Positions 52,161 through 60,927 of a stretch of 64,000 bases of DNA are shown here, in pieces; within the stretch, counting starts at the first letter, position 1; every line of letters starts with the position of its first letter. The stretch covers positions 1 to 64,000 of the forward strand of contig DATKPQ010000072.1 of assembly GCA_035523995.1 (NCBI GenBank), given 5' to 3'. Made by a program: the position numbers and the translations under genes. Under the pieces are notes generated by a model. It was not told the origin of the DNA and did no database searches. It saw nothing but the letters and a program-made list of their open reading frames with translations. The stretch is from JASHVB01 sp035523995 (GTDB lineage: Bacteria; Pseudomonadota; Alphaproteobacteria; Acetobacterales; Acetobacteraceae).

Positions 52161-52380
52161 TGTCATTCCGGGGTGCGCTGTGACGCCGAAAGTCATTGCG
52201 AGGAACGCGGCGACACCGAAAGTCATTGCGCGGCGCGCAGCGACACTGATGTCATCGCGAGGAGCTTAGCGACGAAGCAATCTCGTTCGCCCGAGTACCC
52301 GGAGCGTCGGTCCATCGCGTGACCGGGATTGCTTCGCCGCTCTGCTCCTCGCAATGACATCTGACATCGCAATGACATCT
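52161..52380. repeat. REP-like tandem array, copy D
   Basis: Three successive 30-nt units begin at 52161, 52191 and 52221 (tgtcattccggggtgcg, agtcattgcgaggaacg, agtcattgcgcggcgcg), followed at 52251 by a full unit running into gacgaagcaatctcg. The complementary arm is gattgcttcgcc...ctcgcaatgacat near 52327-52360, with a partial repeat of it to 52380. It sits between livK and livH. Confidence 0.85.
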
Positions 52381-52386
52381 GGCGTT

Positions 52387-53589
52387 CTAACTTCCGGCCT
52401 GCGGCTCGGGGTTGTAATAGGTTGGGTTCTTGATGACGGCGAAGGGGACGTTCGGGTCCTTCACCATGACGCCCCAATATTCTCCCTGGTCGGCATCGTG
52501 GTTGGTGGCGCTGAAGGTTCGCGGACCTAGCGGCGTCTGGTAGGTCATGCCGGCCATCGCCTTTGCCACCTTCTCGTCATCGGTGGTGCCGGCCTTCTCG
52601 ATGCCCTGGGCGATAGAGGCGACCGAGACGTAGCCCATGATCGCCCAGCTCGAACCGTATTTGGTCCCCATCGCCTCTTCCACTTTCTTGTCGAAGGCGA
52701 CTTCGGCGGCTGGCTGGTTGGGGCCATCCCACACCACCGGGTCGTAGGTGTTGGCCCAGATTCCGTAGGGGAAGGAACTGCCAAGCGCCTGGGTTTCATC
52801 CACCGAGCCGACTTCGCCGCCGGTGGCCATGCGGTTGTCGATCGCCTTGAAATACCCGAGCGGCGTGGCCTGCTTCACGAAGCTGATGAAGTCGCCGGCG
52901 AACTCGTCGCAATACACCGCATCGGGATGCTTGCTCATCTGCGCGGTGATGAAGGGCGTGAAGTTGGATTCCCCGAGCTTCGGCCATTCCTGATCGACGA
53001 TCGTGATGTCGGGACGCAGTTGCTTCAGCTTGGCGATGAAGGCAGCGATCGCGTCATGACCGTAGGCGTAGTCCGGCGCGATGGTCGCGACCGTCTTGAT
53101 GTCCTTCCACTTGGCCATGACGATGGCGCCGGCCTGGCCCTCGATGGTGGTGTTGGACGCGGCGCGGAAGATATAAGGATGGATATGCGCGGGGTCGGTC
53201 AGCGACGAAGTCTTCGCCGACGGCGCCACGAAGACGACGTGGTTTTCCTTGGCGATTGTGGAGACGGCCGGCGCCTCGGCGGAGGTCAGCGTGCCGGCCA
53301 GGAAGCCGACGCCGTTCTTCACGATCAATTCGCGCGCCAGACGGACTGCTTCGGCGGGATTGGCCTTGCTGTCACGCGGCAGGAGTTCCAGCTTGCGGCC
53401 AAGGACACCGCCTTTGGCGTTGATATCCGCGACGGCGAGTTCGGCCCCTTTCAGGATCGGTTCGCCATAGACGGCCGTGGGGCCGGACAGCGGAATGGGA
53501 AAGCCGATCTTGATCGGCTCCTTGGCAGCAGCAGTGATCGGCAGGGCGAGCGCGAGCGCTGTCGCCGCCAAGGCGTGACGGACTCCCAT
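52387..53589 (-). CDS. ABC transporter substrate-binding protein, LivK type
   Basis: Periplasmic binding protein of the livKHMGF operon, 400 residues. The signal peptide is MGVRHALAATALALALPITAAA then KE. The mature start IKIGFPIPLSGPTAVYGEPI and the DINAKGGVLGRKLELLPRD segment are Peripla_BP_6 hallmarks. The frame extends upstream to 53676, but ATG 53589 has a gggagg site 8 nt away and begins the signal peptide. It lies upstream of livH across the REP-like array. The ligand cannot be deduced and may be an amino acid, amide or aromatic acid; it is only distantly like the tandem SBPs at 10.5-13.2 kb. Confidence 0.92.
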   Translation of the reverse strand: MGVRHALAATALALALPITAAAKEPIKIGFPIPLSGPTAVYGEPILKGAELAVADINAKGGVLGRKLELLPRDSKANPAEAVRLARELIVKNGVGFLAGTLTSAEAPAVSTIAKENHVVFVAPSAKTSSLTDPAHIHPYIFRAASNTTIEGQAGAIVMAKWKDIKTVATIAPDYAYGHDAIAAFIAKLKQLRPDITIVDQEWPKLGESNFTPFITAQMSKHPDAVYCDEFAGDFISFVKQATPLGYFKAIDNRMATGGEVGSVDETQALGSSFPYGIWANTYDPVVWDGPNQPAAEVAFDKKVEEAMGTKYGSSWAIMGYVSVASIAQGIEKAGTTDDEKVAKAMAGMTYQTPLGPRTFSATNHDADQGEYWGVMVKDPNVPFAVIKNPTYYNPEPQAGS

Positions 53590-53814
53590 AAAAAGGCCTC
53601 CCAGTTTTATGCGCGGGCCGGTGCCGCGCGGTCGTTTGCGAGCGGAACGGTCGCAGGGGGCGGATGGCACTGTCAAGGTGTAGGTTCGGCGCGCAGATAT
53701 TTAAAGAAGCGTAATCCTTGTCCTGACACCGTGTGTCCGGGTCATTGGGACCATGCCGGGTCGGTACCTCTTTTGGAGTTCTTCTTTTGGGGTACACGAC
53801 AGGTGCGCGGCGTG

Positions 53815-54114
53815 TTACGCTGCGACCCGCATTTCGGCCCTGGGACGCAGCAGCGATACCTGGCGGACACCGACCACCTGCCACAGATTGCCCTCGACCA
53901 AGTGCACCATCTCTGCCGGCATTGCCTCCAGCGCGACTTCGACATGCATCACGTCGCCGTTGCGGTGCGCCCACATACGATCGGGGGCCAGATCGCGGCG
54001 GGCGAAAGGTTGCAGCAGCCGCGGCAGCAGTCCGGGCGACGCATCGGCATCCAACATGAAACGGACAGCGACCTCGCCGCGCGCAACCGCGGCGGAACTT
54101 GAGTCATCGGACAT
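53815..54114 (-). CDS. Small ACT-like domain protein
   Basis: A 99-residue protein whose middle (about 14-85) fits the beta-alpha-beta-beta-alpha-beta pattern of an ACT domain: VRFMLDADASPGLLPRLLQPFARRD with the PGLL turn like the PGVL of IlvN/IlvM, then MHVEVALEAM. It could be a regulatory or ligand-sensing stand-alone ACT protein, similar in size to acetolactate synthase small subunits, though no large-subunit gene is nearby. A cggag site is about 11 nt upstream of the start. It lies in its own small unit between livK and the DUF2125 gene. Confidence 0.6.
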   Translation of the reverse strand: MSDDSSSAAVARGEVAVRFMLDADASPGLLPRLLQPFARRDLAPDRMWAHRNGDVMHVEVALEAMPAEMVHLVEGNLWQVVGVRQVSLLRPRAEMRVAA

Positions 54115-54163
54115 AGCGGAAAAACTCCGGTAACGAACGGCGCGAAGGTGACAGGCAGACAGC

Positions 54164-54186
54164 CCCGGCTGCGTCAGGCAGCCGGG
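54164..54186 (-). terminator. Hairpin after the DUF2125 gene
   Basis: Perfect 9-bp stem cccggctgc/gcagccggg with a 5-nt loop, about 50 nt past the DUF2125 stop on the minus strand. Terminator candidate. Confidence 0.55.
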
Positions 54187-54237
54187 CGGGTAATTCGCGT
54201 CGTGACAATCCGGAGGCGCATGCGGCGAACTATATCA

Positions 54238-55287
54238 TCATGATGCCGGCCAGTCCAGGTGCGGCAGCCGTATCAAGGGAATCCGGTGCATCGACACCAC
54301 ACCCTGGTTCAGTGACAGCGGTGCTTCGACCTCCGAAGGACCGCCGCTGACCGGCGTCGCCGCGAGCAGCGACAGCATCGCTTTCGCGGCGATCGCGGCG
54401 GAATTGCTGATCACCCCATGCGTTGCCAGCACGTCAAGGGTCGGCGCATAGCCGGACACCTGTGCCGTGGCACGGCCCTCCGGCTGCAGGTTCTCGTCCA
54501 GGCCCAAGGTCGCATGCGCAGTCAGATCCAGCGCACCCCAGTGCAGCGCCACGTTCTGCAGATCCACCTTGCCGCCGCCGTCGCGCCACTGGGCCGCACG
54601 CCCGGTCAGGCTCGGTGCATCCGGCAACGGGCCGTCCAGGGCCCCCTCCAGAGTCAGCGATCGAACATGCGCGCCGAGCGGCCAGTCCATATGCTCTGGC
54701 AGCGCAATGTTGTTCGCGGCGCCGGCCAGCGAGACGGCCGGTTGGCCGCGCCCTGTCGCCGCTGGCACCACGATCCGTGCCGCCAGGGTTTCAACCGTCA
54801 CCGAATCGGGCTTTCCCCCGACATCGACACGCGCCCGCAATCCCTTGCCGTGGAGGTCCAGTACCTGGCCCATCGGCTGGGGTTGCAGCGGCACCAGCAG
54901 TTCCAGATGCGTGGCGTCGTACGCGACCCCAGGCGCATCGGACACGCGAAGGCGCTGCAGGCCGGCGGCCTCGATGTGCAGCACATTCGGGTTGCTGGGG
55001 GTCAGCCGCAGCACCACGCGGTCCGCACGCCACGCCAGCCCGCCTGGGATGTCGAGCTCCCCGCCGCTCAGTTCGAAATCGCGCAGGGTCAGTGTCGCCG
55101 CGACCGGCCAGCCTCCCGCTACCGGTGCAACCGCGGTGACAGTCCAGCCATCGGCGCGCTGGGCCGCGACCCACGCGGCCAGACTGTCGTGCATCCGATG
55201 CTCCACGACGTACCAGACAGCGGTATCGGCGAGAGCCGCTGCCAGCAGCACAAGTGTCGGAATCAGCCATAGCGCGCGCCGCATCAT
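54238..55287 (-). CDS. DUF2125 domain-containing exported protein
   Basis: 349-residue protein with an N-terminal membrane anchor or signal (MMRRALWLIPTLVLLAAALADTA cut at 20 residues: the hydrophobic part spans about 5-22). A long mature region follows with the opening AVWYVVEHRMHDSLAAWVAA and GGWPVAATLTL typical of the alphaproteobacterial DUF2125 family. The family has no established function. It is likely periplasmic, tethered at its N-terminus. A spacer of 246 bp separates it from plsC upstream, so it probably has its own promoter. Two adjacent ATGs make the start uncertain by one codon. Confidence 0.8.
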   Translation of the reverse strand: MMRRALWLIPTLVLLAAALADTAVWYVVEHRMHDSLAAWVAAQRADGWTVTAVAPVAGGWPVAATLTLRDFELSGGELDIPGGLAWRADRVVLRLTPSNPNVLHIEAAGLQRLRVSDAPGVAYDATHLELLVPLQPQPMGQVLDLHGKGLRARVDVGGKPDSVTVETLAARIVVPAATGRGQPAVSLAGAANNIALPEHMDWPLGAHVRSLTLEGALDGPLPDAPSLTGRAAQWRDGGGKVDLQNVALHWGALDLTAHATLGLDENLQPEGRATAQVSGYAPTLDVLATHGVISNSAAIAAKAMLSLLAATPVSGGPSEVEAPLSLNQGVVSMHRIPLIRLPHLDWPAS

Positions 55288-55533
55288 CCCTCACGGCCTG
55301 GACGGGAGCCGCGGTTATAGGCACAGTTATTATCTCGTCCAACGGCGACCTGAAACGATGGAGGAATGATCCGCGCAGGGATCACGCCCAGCTCACAGAT
55401 CGGTGACGTAGAAACCAGATTATCATCCCCACCCCCGGAGTGGCGGAAAAATGTAGCGCCTACGGAAATTTAAGCCAAACTTATCAAAGGCTTATTTGTC
55501 ATTGCTCTGATTAACCTAAAGCTGCGCTGCTAC

Positions 55534-56253
55534 CTAACCCACAGACTTGTCCACAGCCCCCTGCAGGGCCGCGCCACCGTTTCGCCAAGCTGCCTCCAGC
55601 CGCGGCAGCAGATCCTGGCGGCGTGTTGTTGGCTCGATCGGGGGCAACAGGGCGATATGGATCACGCCCGGACGCTTGCGGAAGGCGCGCCGGCTCCAGC
55701 AATGTCCCGAGTCGGTCGCGACCGGGATCACCGGCAGCCCAGTCGAGGCCGCCAGTGCCGCCACGCCCGGCTGTAGCGGCAGCAGGGTGCCGGGTTCGGC
55801 GCGCGTGCCTTCGGGAAAGATCACGATCTGCCGCCGGTCCGCCACGGCCTTTGCCGCGTCGCGGATCAGTCGTCGCATGGAAGCGGTGCCGCCACTGCGA
55901 TCCACGGCGATCATTCCGGCGGGTCGGGTCAGCCTGCCGAACAACGGGATGCGCGTCAGCTCCTGTTTCAGCACGTAGGCGGGGCGCGGCAGCAGGATGA
56001 ACCAGATCAGCGTGTCGAAGGCCGATTCGTGGTGGGAGGCGATCAGCGCCGGGCCGTCCGGAAGGGGGCCGGTGACCTTCCAGCGTATCCCACAGATTGC
56101 GCGGGCGGCCGCGAGCTGTACGCGCGCCCAGAACACGACGACAGAGAGCACGCGCTTCGGCGCCAACAGGCTGACCGCCGTCGCGAACAAGGTCAGAAAG
56201 AAGGTCGAGGTGAAAAAAACCAGGTTGAACAAGGCGGAACGCAGCAGGGTCAT
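55534..56253 (-). CDS. plsC: 1-acyl-sn-glycerol-3-phosphate acyltransferase family protein
   Basis: Membrane-associated acyltransferase of the PlsC family, expected to acylate lysophosphatidic acid in phospholipid synthesis. The catalytic HX4D motif is HHESAFD (first motif) and the glycerophosphate-binding motif is FPEGTR near residue 150. N-terminal hydrophobic helices anchor it. The length is 239 residues. Its ATG overlaps the stop of the ydcF-like gene (ATGA), placing it last in the ftsE-ftsX-ydcF-plsC unit. Related acyltransferases with other acceptors cannot be excluded. Confidence 0.9.
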   Translation of the reverse strand: MTLLRSALFNLVFFTSTFFLTLFATAVSLLAPKRVLSVVVFWARVQLAAARAICGIRWKVTGPLPDGPALIASHHESAFDTLIWFILLPRPAYVLKQELTRIPLFGRLTRPAGMIAVDRSGGTASMRRLIRDAAKAVADRRQIVIFPEGTRAEPGTLLPLQPGVAALAASTGLPVIPVATDSGHCWSRRAFRKRPGVIHIALLPPIEPTTRRQDLLPRLEAAWRNGGAALQGAVDKSVG

Positions 56254-56873
56254 CCGGGATGCGCCCGTTGCGGCGCCAGCGCCGTACGATCCGGCACCAG
56301 GTCGGTCACGCCGACAACAGAAAGCAGGTATTTGGTATATTCCTCGGCGATCAGCCGCAGCGTCACCACCCGGCCGATGCCGCCCGAGTGCGGGGTGAGC
56401 ACCGGATCGGGATACAGCGTCACGCCAGGCAGCGTCCGCCGCAACTCGGTCATGGCGCGCGGCATGTGGTAGAAAGCGGTCACGACGATCAGCGACTTGA
56501 TGTCGTGGCGTTGCACCCAGGCGGCGGTTTCCAGCGCGTTGCCGCGGGTCGAGATGGCCTGCCGCCCGAGCGTCACCTCGCCGGCCGGCGGCGGCGGATC
56601 GACATCGGCGGTGCGAGCGAGGCCGGGGAGTTCGGCGCCGCCGCCAATTCCGGACAACAGCAGCCGCGGTGCGCGGTGCTCGCGCAGCAGGCGGAGGGCC
56701 GCGGCAACGCGGTCGGCGCCGCCGGTCAGCGCGACGATGCCGTCGGCGTCAGGCGGCGGCGGCACCGGGCGTGTGGCTATGTGGACGAACCAGACCAGCC
56801 CGCCGAGCCAGGCAACGGCCGCGGCGAGAACTGTCCCTCCGGCGACGCGCAGGATCAGTCCAGTCTTCCTCAT
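56250..56873 (-). CDS. YdcF/DUF218 family protein
   Basis: ElyC/SanA/YdcF-like protein with one N-terminal membrane helix (about 5-28) and an extracytoplasmic DUF218 domain. Visible parts are DGIVALTGGADRVAAALRLL near 43-62, RLLLSGIGGG, TRGNALETAAW and VTAFYHMPRAMTELRR, matching the family pattern. The frame extends to 56894, but ATG 56873 overlaps the ftsX stop as ATGA and gives 207 residues. The stop overlaps plsC. Family members are linked to envelope biogenesis, but the reaction is not known. Confidence 0.85.
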   Translation of the reverse strand: MRKTGLILRVAGGTVLAAAVAWLGGLVWFVHIATRPVPPPPDADGIVALTGGADRVAAALRLLREHRAPRLLLSGIGGGAELPGLARTADVDPPPPAGEVTLGRQAISTRGNALETAAWVQRHDIKSLIVVTAFYHMPRAMTELRRTLPGVTLYPDPVLTPHSGGIGRVVTLRLIAEEYTKYLLSVVGVTDLVPDRTALAPQRAHPG

Positions 56874-57790
56874 GGCAACCGCCGCAGCCACCACCGTACG
56901 GTGCCTTGGGCGGTGAGGAAGCCGATCGCCGCGGCGGATGCCGGCAGGCCGGGCAGCGCCAACCAGAGCGTCAGAGGCAGAGTCGCCAGCATGTCGGCCG
57001 GGGTGGTGGGCGGCGGTGCCGGGCCGGCGAATGGCGCGGCAAGCAGGGCGAGCGTCAGCAAGACCGGCAGCGCCAGCAATGCGCCAACCACGCCTCCGGT
57101 GGTGGCGAGCATAGTGGCGCGGCCCGCGAACCGGCCGGCGATATAGCTGTCGGTGGCGCCGAGACCGTGCACGATCTCGATCGCCTCGCGGCGGGCGGCG
57201 AGGCCGGCGCGGGTGGCCACTGCGATCACCGCGGCGGCCACGGCTGCCACCAGCAGCAGCGCCATGCCGGCACAGGCCTGCAGGCTGCGCGACAGGCGGG
57301 CGAGGCGGCCGATCCAGACGTCGTGGTTCTCGGTCAGCGTCCCGGGCGCAGCGGCATCGAGGCGTGCGGCGAGGGGCGCGGTGTCAATGTCGCTCTGCGT
57401 CAGGCGGACGGCGATGACGGCCGGCAGAGGCACGGCGAGTTGGTTCCCGGCGGCGCCGAGCCAGGGCTGGAGCAATGTGCCGAGTTGCTTGTCGGTCAGG
57501 GCGTTGGCTGAGGCTACGCCGGGACTGCCACGGAGGATTGCGAGGACGCGGTCCAGCCGGGTGCCGGGGCCCTGTACGGCAGCCTCGTCGGGTTGCGGCA
57601 CCTGCACCGTCACTGCTTCGCCCGCGCCCTGGTCCCAATGGCGCGCCAGCGCGGCGGCTCCATCCCATCCTGCGAGCGCAAGTGACGCCAGCAGCGCCAT
57701 CGCTGCGACCAGGAATGGCAATGCCCGGTCGGCGAGGGCGCGGCGGAGGCCGAGTTCGTCGAAACCGGAGGGACGGAGGGACAAGCCCAT
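56870..57790 (-). CDS. ftsX: Cell division protein FtsX-like ABC permease
   Basis: Membrane partner of FtsE, 306 residues. One N-terminal helix (about 27-45) is followed by a periplasmic domain (about 55-165). The C-terminal FtsX core has three further helices, with the cytoplasmic motif RREAIEIVHGLGATDSYIAGRF typical of FtsX. In bacteria FtsEX controls cell-wall hydrolases at the division site. Its start overlaps the ftsE stop by one base (TAATG), and its stop overlaps the ydcF-like gene. The divergent periplasmic sequence is usual for the family. Confidence 0.9.
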   Translation of the reverse strand: MGLSLRPSGFDELGLRRALADRALPFLVAAMALLASLALAGWDGAAALARHWDQGAGEAVTVQVPQPDEAAVQGPGTRLDRVLAILRGSPGVASANALTDKQLGTLLQPWLGAAGNQLAVPLPAVIAVRLTQSDIDTAPLAARLDAAAPGTLTENHDVWIGRLARLSRSLQACAGMALLLVAAVAAAVIAVATRAGLAARREAIEIVHGLGATDSYIAGRFAGRATMLATTGGVVGALLALPVLLTLALLAAPFAGPAPPPTTPADMLATLPLTLWLALPGLPASAAAIGFLTAQGTVRWWLRRLP

Positions 57791-58467
57791 TACTCCTGCC
57801 GCACCAGGCGGCCGCTTTCCAGCCGCAACGCCGGGGCGGGATGACGCTCGACCAGCGAGTCGTTGTGTGTCGCGACCACGACCGATGTCCCCAGCCGGTT
57901 CAGCTCCTTGAACAATTGCATCAGCCGCTGTGCCTGCGCGTCATCCAGGTTGCCGGTGGGTTCGTCGGCCAACAGCAGCGATGGCCGCGCGATCACCGAC
58001 CTGGCAATAGCAACCCGCTGTTGCTCGCCGCCAGAGAGTTCGGGCGGCCGGGCGCCGTGTTTGCGCCCCAGCCCGACCCAGCGCAGCATCTCCGTGACAT
58101 CCGCGCGGATCTGGCCCTCGGGCCGGCCGCCAAGGCGCAGCGGCAGGGCGACGTTGTCGAAGGCGGAGAGATGCGACAGCAGGCGGAAATCCTGGAACAC
58201 GACGCCGATGCGCCGGCGCAGGCGCGGCAGCGCGTCGCGGGGGGCGGTGCCGATATCGGTGTCCAGCACCAGCACGCGGCCTCGGGTGGGGCGGACATCG
58301 AGATACATCAGGCGCAGCACACTGGTCTTGCCGGCGCCGGACGGCCCCAGCAACCAGCGGAAGGCCCCGTCCGGCAGGGTGAAGCTGAGGTCGTGCAACA
58401 CCTCCGGCCCGGCGGCCTCGCCGTTGCCGGAGGCGTAGGAGAGTCCGACGGAGTCGAATCGCACCAT
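57790..58467 (-). CDS. ftsE: Cell division ATP-binding protein FtsE
   Basis: Cytoplasmic ATPase of the FtsEX complex, 225 residues. Walker A GPSGAGKTS is at 41-49. The Q-loop VVFQDFRLL is followed by the signature LSGGEQQRVAIAR and Walker B LLLADEPTGNLDDAQ, all in the FtsE form. It is the first gene of the four-gene ftsE-ftsX-ydcF-plsC unit. The divergent GFA gene begins about 180 bp away. Confidence 0.93.
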   Translation of the reverse strand: MVRFDSVGLSYASGNGEAAGPEVLHDLSFTLPDGAFRWLLGPSGAGKTSVLRLMYLDVRPTRGRVLVLDTDIGTAPRDALPRLRRRIGVVFQDFRLLSHLSAFDNVALPLRLGGRPEGQIRADVTEMLRWVGLGRKHGARPPELSGGEQQRVAIARSVIARPSLLLADEPTGNLDDAQAQRLMQLFKELNRLGTSVVVATHNDSLVERHPAPALRLESGRLVRQE

Positions 58468-58647
58468 CGCGCTATTGTCGCGCGGATCGGGGGGCGAGGG
58501 GGAGAGTTGATCGTCGGGGTACCGTCCGGGCGTCTCCTCAGGCCGCGCACCGGAGGGGTTTGTTCCGGTTGGCGCGTGGCAAATCCCCGCGGTGACAGCC
58601 TGCCGTCGCCGTGCTTAACCCCCTGGCATCGCAGCAGGAGATAGAGC

Positions 58648-59115
58648 ATGAGCGACTCACTGGAAGGCGGCTGCGCCTGCGGGGCGGTGCGCTATCGCCT
58701 GGGCGATAGGCCGATGTTCGTGCATTGCTGCCATTGCCGGGATTGCCAGCGCCAGGTTGGCAGCGCCTTTGTCATCAACGCATTGCTCGAGGCGGACCGG
58801 CACATCATTCTGTCGGGCGAGACCGCGCCGTCCGCCATGCCCACGGACAGTGGGCGCCCTCATAACGTGTTTCGTTGCGCCGCCTGCGGGACGGCGCTGT
58901 GGAGCGAATATGGCGGTATCAGCAAGCTGCATTTCGTGCGGGCGGCGACGTTGGATGATCCTACGGCCGTGACGCCGGATGTGCATATCTACACGCGGTC
59001 GAAGCTGCCCTGGGTGACGCTGCCGGACGGCGTGCCGGCGTTCGAGGCGTATTACAGCGCCAGAACGCTGTGGCCTGCCGAGAGTCTCGAGCGCCGGCGC
59101 GTGGCGTTGGGCTGA
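58648..59115 (+). CDS. GFA family protein (CENP-V/GFA zinc fold)
   Basis: 155-residue GFA-family protein. The zinc-binding cysteines are recognisable: GGCACGAVRYRL (Cys9, Cys11), HCCHCRDCQ (Cys27/28, Cys30, Cys33) and FRCAACGTALW (Cys77, Cys80). The fold is that of glutathione-dependent formaldehyde-activating enzymes and CENP-V-like proteins; true formaldehyde-glutathione activity is unproven in most members. The start has an aggaga site. It is divergent from ftsE and followed by an inverted repeat. Confidence 0.88.
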   Translation: MSDSLEGGCACGAVRYRLGDRPMFVHCCHCRDCQRQVGSAFVINALLEADRHIILSGETAPSAMPTDSGRPHNVFRCAACGTALWSEYGGISKLHFVRAATLDDPTAVTPDVHIYTRSKLPWVTLPDGVPAFEAYYSARTLWPAESLERRRVALG

Positions 59116-59161
59116 CGCGGGCGGTGGCCGGGCGGCATGAGGCAACGTGAGGTAGAGGCTT

Positions 59162-59285
59162 CCCCTCCCCCTGTGGGAGGGGGGTGGGGGGCGGCGTGTG
59201 TTCCCCCGCGGCATCTCGGGGCGGACACCCCTCCTTCAAATCCCCTCACTCCTCCCCGCGACCACCTCCCACAGGGAGAGGGGGA
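59162..59285. repeat. CCCCTCCCCCTGTGGGAGG inverted repeat
   Basis: Arms near 59163-59181 (cccctccccctgtgggagg) and 59265-59283 (cctcccacagggagagggg), 18 of 19 complementary, enclosing about 80 bp. Related in style to the palindrome at 38897-39013. It overlaps the region just upstream of the GT39 start. Confidence 0.7.
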
Positions 59286-59292
59286 GTCTTCG

Positions 59293-60774
59293 TTGCCCGT
59301 CGCCCGCCACCTGTTTTTGCTTCTGCTTGTTACCACCGCTCTTCGCTTGCTCTTCGGATCCATGCTCGGGCTGGGCGTGGACGAAAGTTACATGGTGGCG
59401 TCCGGGCATGCTCTGAGCCTGGGGTATTTCGACCATCCGCCGGCGTCATGGTGGCTGGCCTGGGGCGCTGCCCATCTCGCCGGCGCCGATCCGCCGATCG
59501 TCGTGCGGCTTCCTTTTATCGCGCTGTTCGCGCTGTCCACCTGGCTGATGTTCCGCCTCGGGACCGCGGTGGCGGATCAACGCGCCGGGCTTTGGTCGGC
59601 GGTGCTGCTGAACCTGTCGCCGGTGTTCGGGGTCACTACCGGCACGTGGGTGCTGCCGGACGGGCCGCTTGATTGCGCGTTGCTCGGCGCCGCGCTGTGC
59701 CTGGTACACGCGCTGCCCGCGCACGGCCGAACCGCGTGGCGATGGTGGATCGGCGCCGGCCTTTGCGCCGGGCTCGCGATGTTTTCGAAATACTCCGCCG
59801 GCCTGACGATCCTGGGCGCCATCGTCTACCTGCTGACCAGCCGTCCGCACCGCGCGTGGTTCGCGCGCCCGCAGCCTTACGTCGCCGGGGTGGTGGCGGT
59901 GGCCGTGTTCTCTCCCGTGGTGGTGTGGAACGCTGCGCACCACTGGGCGTCCTTCGCGTTCCAAGGGGCGCGCGCGGAGGCCGGTGCGCGCTTCCACCCG
60001 TTCGGCCCCATCGTCGTGCTCGCGGGCGAGGCATTGTTCGTACTGCCCTGGATCTGGGCGCCCATGATGCTGCTGTGGGTCGCCGCCCTGCGCCAAGGCC
60101 CCGCGGCATGGCGGTCCTGGCTGCTGGCCTGCCTCGCCGGTCCGCCGATCGTAATGTTCGCGCTGATCGCCGCATGGTCGAGCCAGCGCGTTTTGTTTCA
60201 CTGGGCCGCGCCGGGCTACCTGATGCTGTTCCCCTTGTTGGGCGAGGCCGTGGCGACGCGGCTGACGTCGCCTGCGCTGCGCCGCGTGTTGCGCGACACG
60301 GCCGTTTTCGTTGTGGTCGCAATTGTCGTGGTCTCGACGCAGGTGCGGTTCGACTGGCTGCACCCGGTCATCGCCCGTGTCGCGCGCCAGGACCCGGATA
60401 TCTCGGCAATCGACTGGACGTCGCTGCGCACGGACCTTGCGGCGCGCGGGTTGCTCGCGCCGGGGACGCTGGTGGGCGTGCCGAACTGGCGGGATGCGGG
60501 GAAGATCGGCTACGCGCTTGGGCCGGGCGTGACGGTCGTGTGCCTGAACAACGATGATCGGCAGTTCGGGATCGACGATCCACCGCAGCGGTTCATCGGA
60601 CGGGACATGCTGCTGCTGGTGCCGGGGCATGTCGAACGGACGCGGCGAACCTTGGGGTCCGTGTTTGCCAGCCTGACGCTGCTGCCGCCCGCGCCGATCC
60701 GCCATGCCGGCCGCGTGCCGGCGGACGTGGCGGTGTTGCAGGCGCACGACCTGCGCACATGGCCGCCGCCGTGA
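59293..60774 (+). CDS. Glycosyltransferase family 39 / ArnT-like membrane protein
   Basis: Polytopic inner-membrane transferase of the PMT/ArnT type, expected to use a polyprenyl-linked sugar. The first periplasmic loop has the family acidic motif GVDESYMVASGHALSLG, and DHPPASWWLAWG follows. About 10-12 helices run to roughly residue 400, with a C-terminal soluble tail. The frame is open back to 59137, but that part is translated repeat. A TTG at 59293 preceded by a ggggag site inside the repeat gives 493 residues, the family norm, and starts just before the first helix. The start is therefore unusual and unproven. The sugar and acceptor are unknown. Confidence 0.78.
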   Translation: MPVARHLFLLLLVTTALRLLFGSMLGLGVDESYMVASGHALSLGYFDHPPASWWLAWGAAHLAGADPPIVVRLPFIALFALSTWLMFRLGTAVADQRAGLWSAVLLNLSPVFGVTTGTWVLPDGPLDCALLGAALCLVHALPAHGRTAWRWWIGAGLCAGLAMFSKYSAGLTILGAIVYLLTSRPHRAWFARPQPYVAGVVAVAVFSPVVVWNAAHHWASFAFQGARAEAGARFHPFGPIVVLAGEALFVLPWIWAPMMLLWVAALRQGPAAWRSWLLACLAGPPIVMFALIAAWSSQRVLFHWAAPGYLMLFPLLGEAVATRLTSPALRRVLRDTAVFVVVAIVVVSTQVRFDWLHPVIARVARQDPDISAIDWTSLRTDLAARGLLAPGTLVGVPNWRDAGKIGYALGPGVTVVCLNNDDRQFGIDDPPQRFIGRDMLLLVPGHVERTRRTLGSVFASLTLLPPAPIRHAGRVPADVAVLQAHDLRTWPPP

Positions 60775-60927
60775 CCCAGCGCCATCGTCGCGGTTGCGGA
60801 GCGCCGGTCACTGCTGCCGTAACCGGGGTTGTCCTGAGAGCCGTGGCTTTCGGCGCCGCTGTTTCATAAACCGATCCTTAACCGGCCGCGTACAATCTGC
60901 TCCGCTCCCTCCGGCCGGAGCCGCGTG

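Noticed and set aside
52161..52380. CRISPR-like array with 30-nt period
   Set aside because: The units are contiguous, imperfect and have no unique spacers; the same sequence occurs as inverted arms at other sites, and no cas genes are present.
55547..55555. DnaA-box-like ttgtccaca in an AT-rich spacer, possible origin
   Set aside because: Only one near-match was seen, it lies at the end of the plsC coding region, and no origin-linked genes are nearby.
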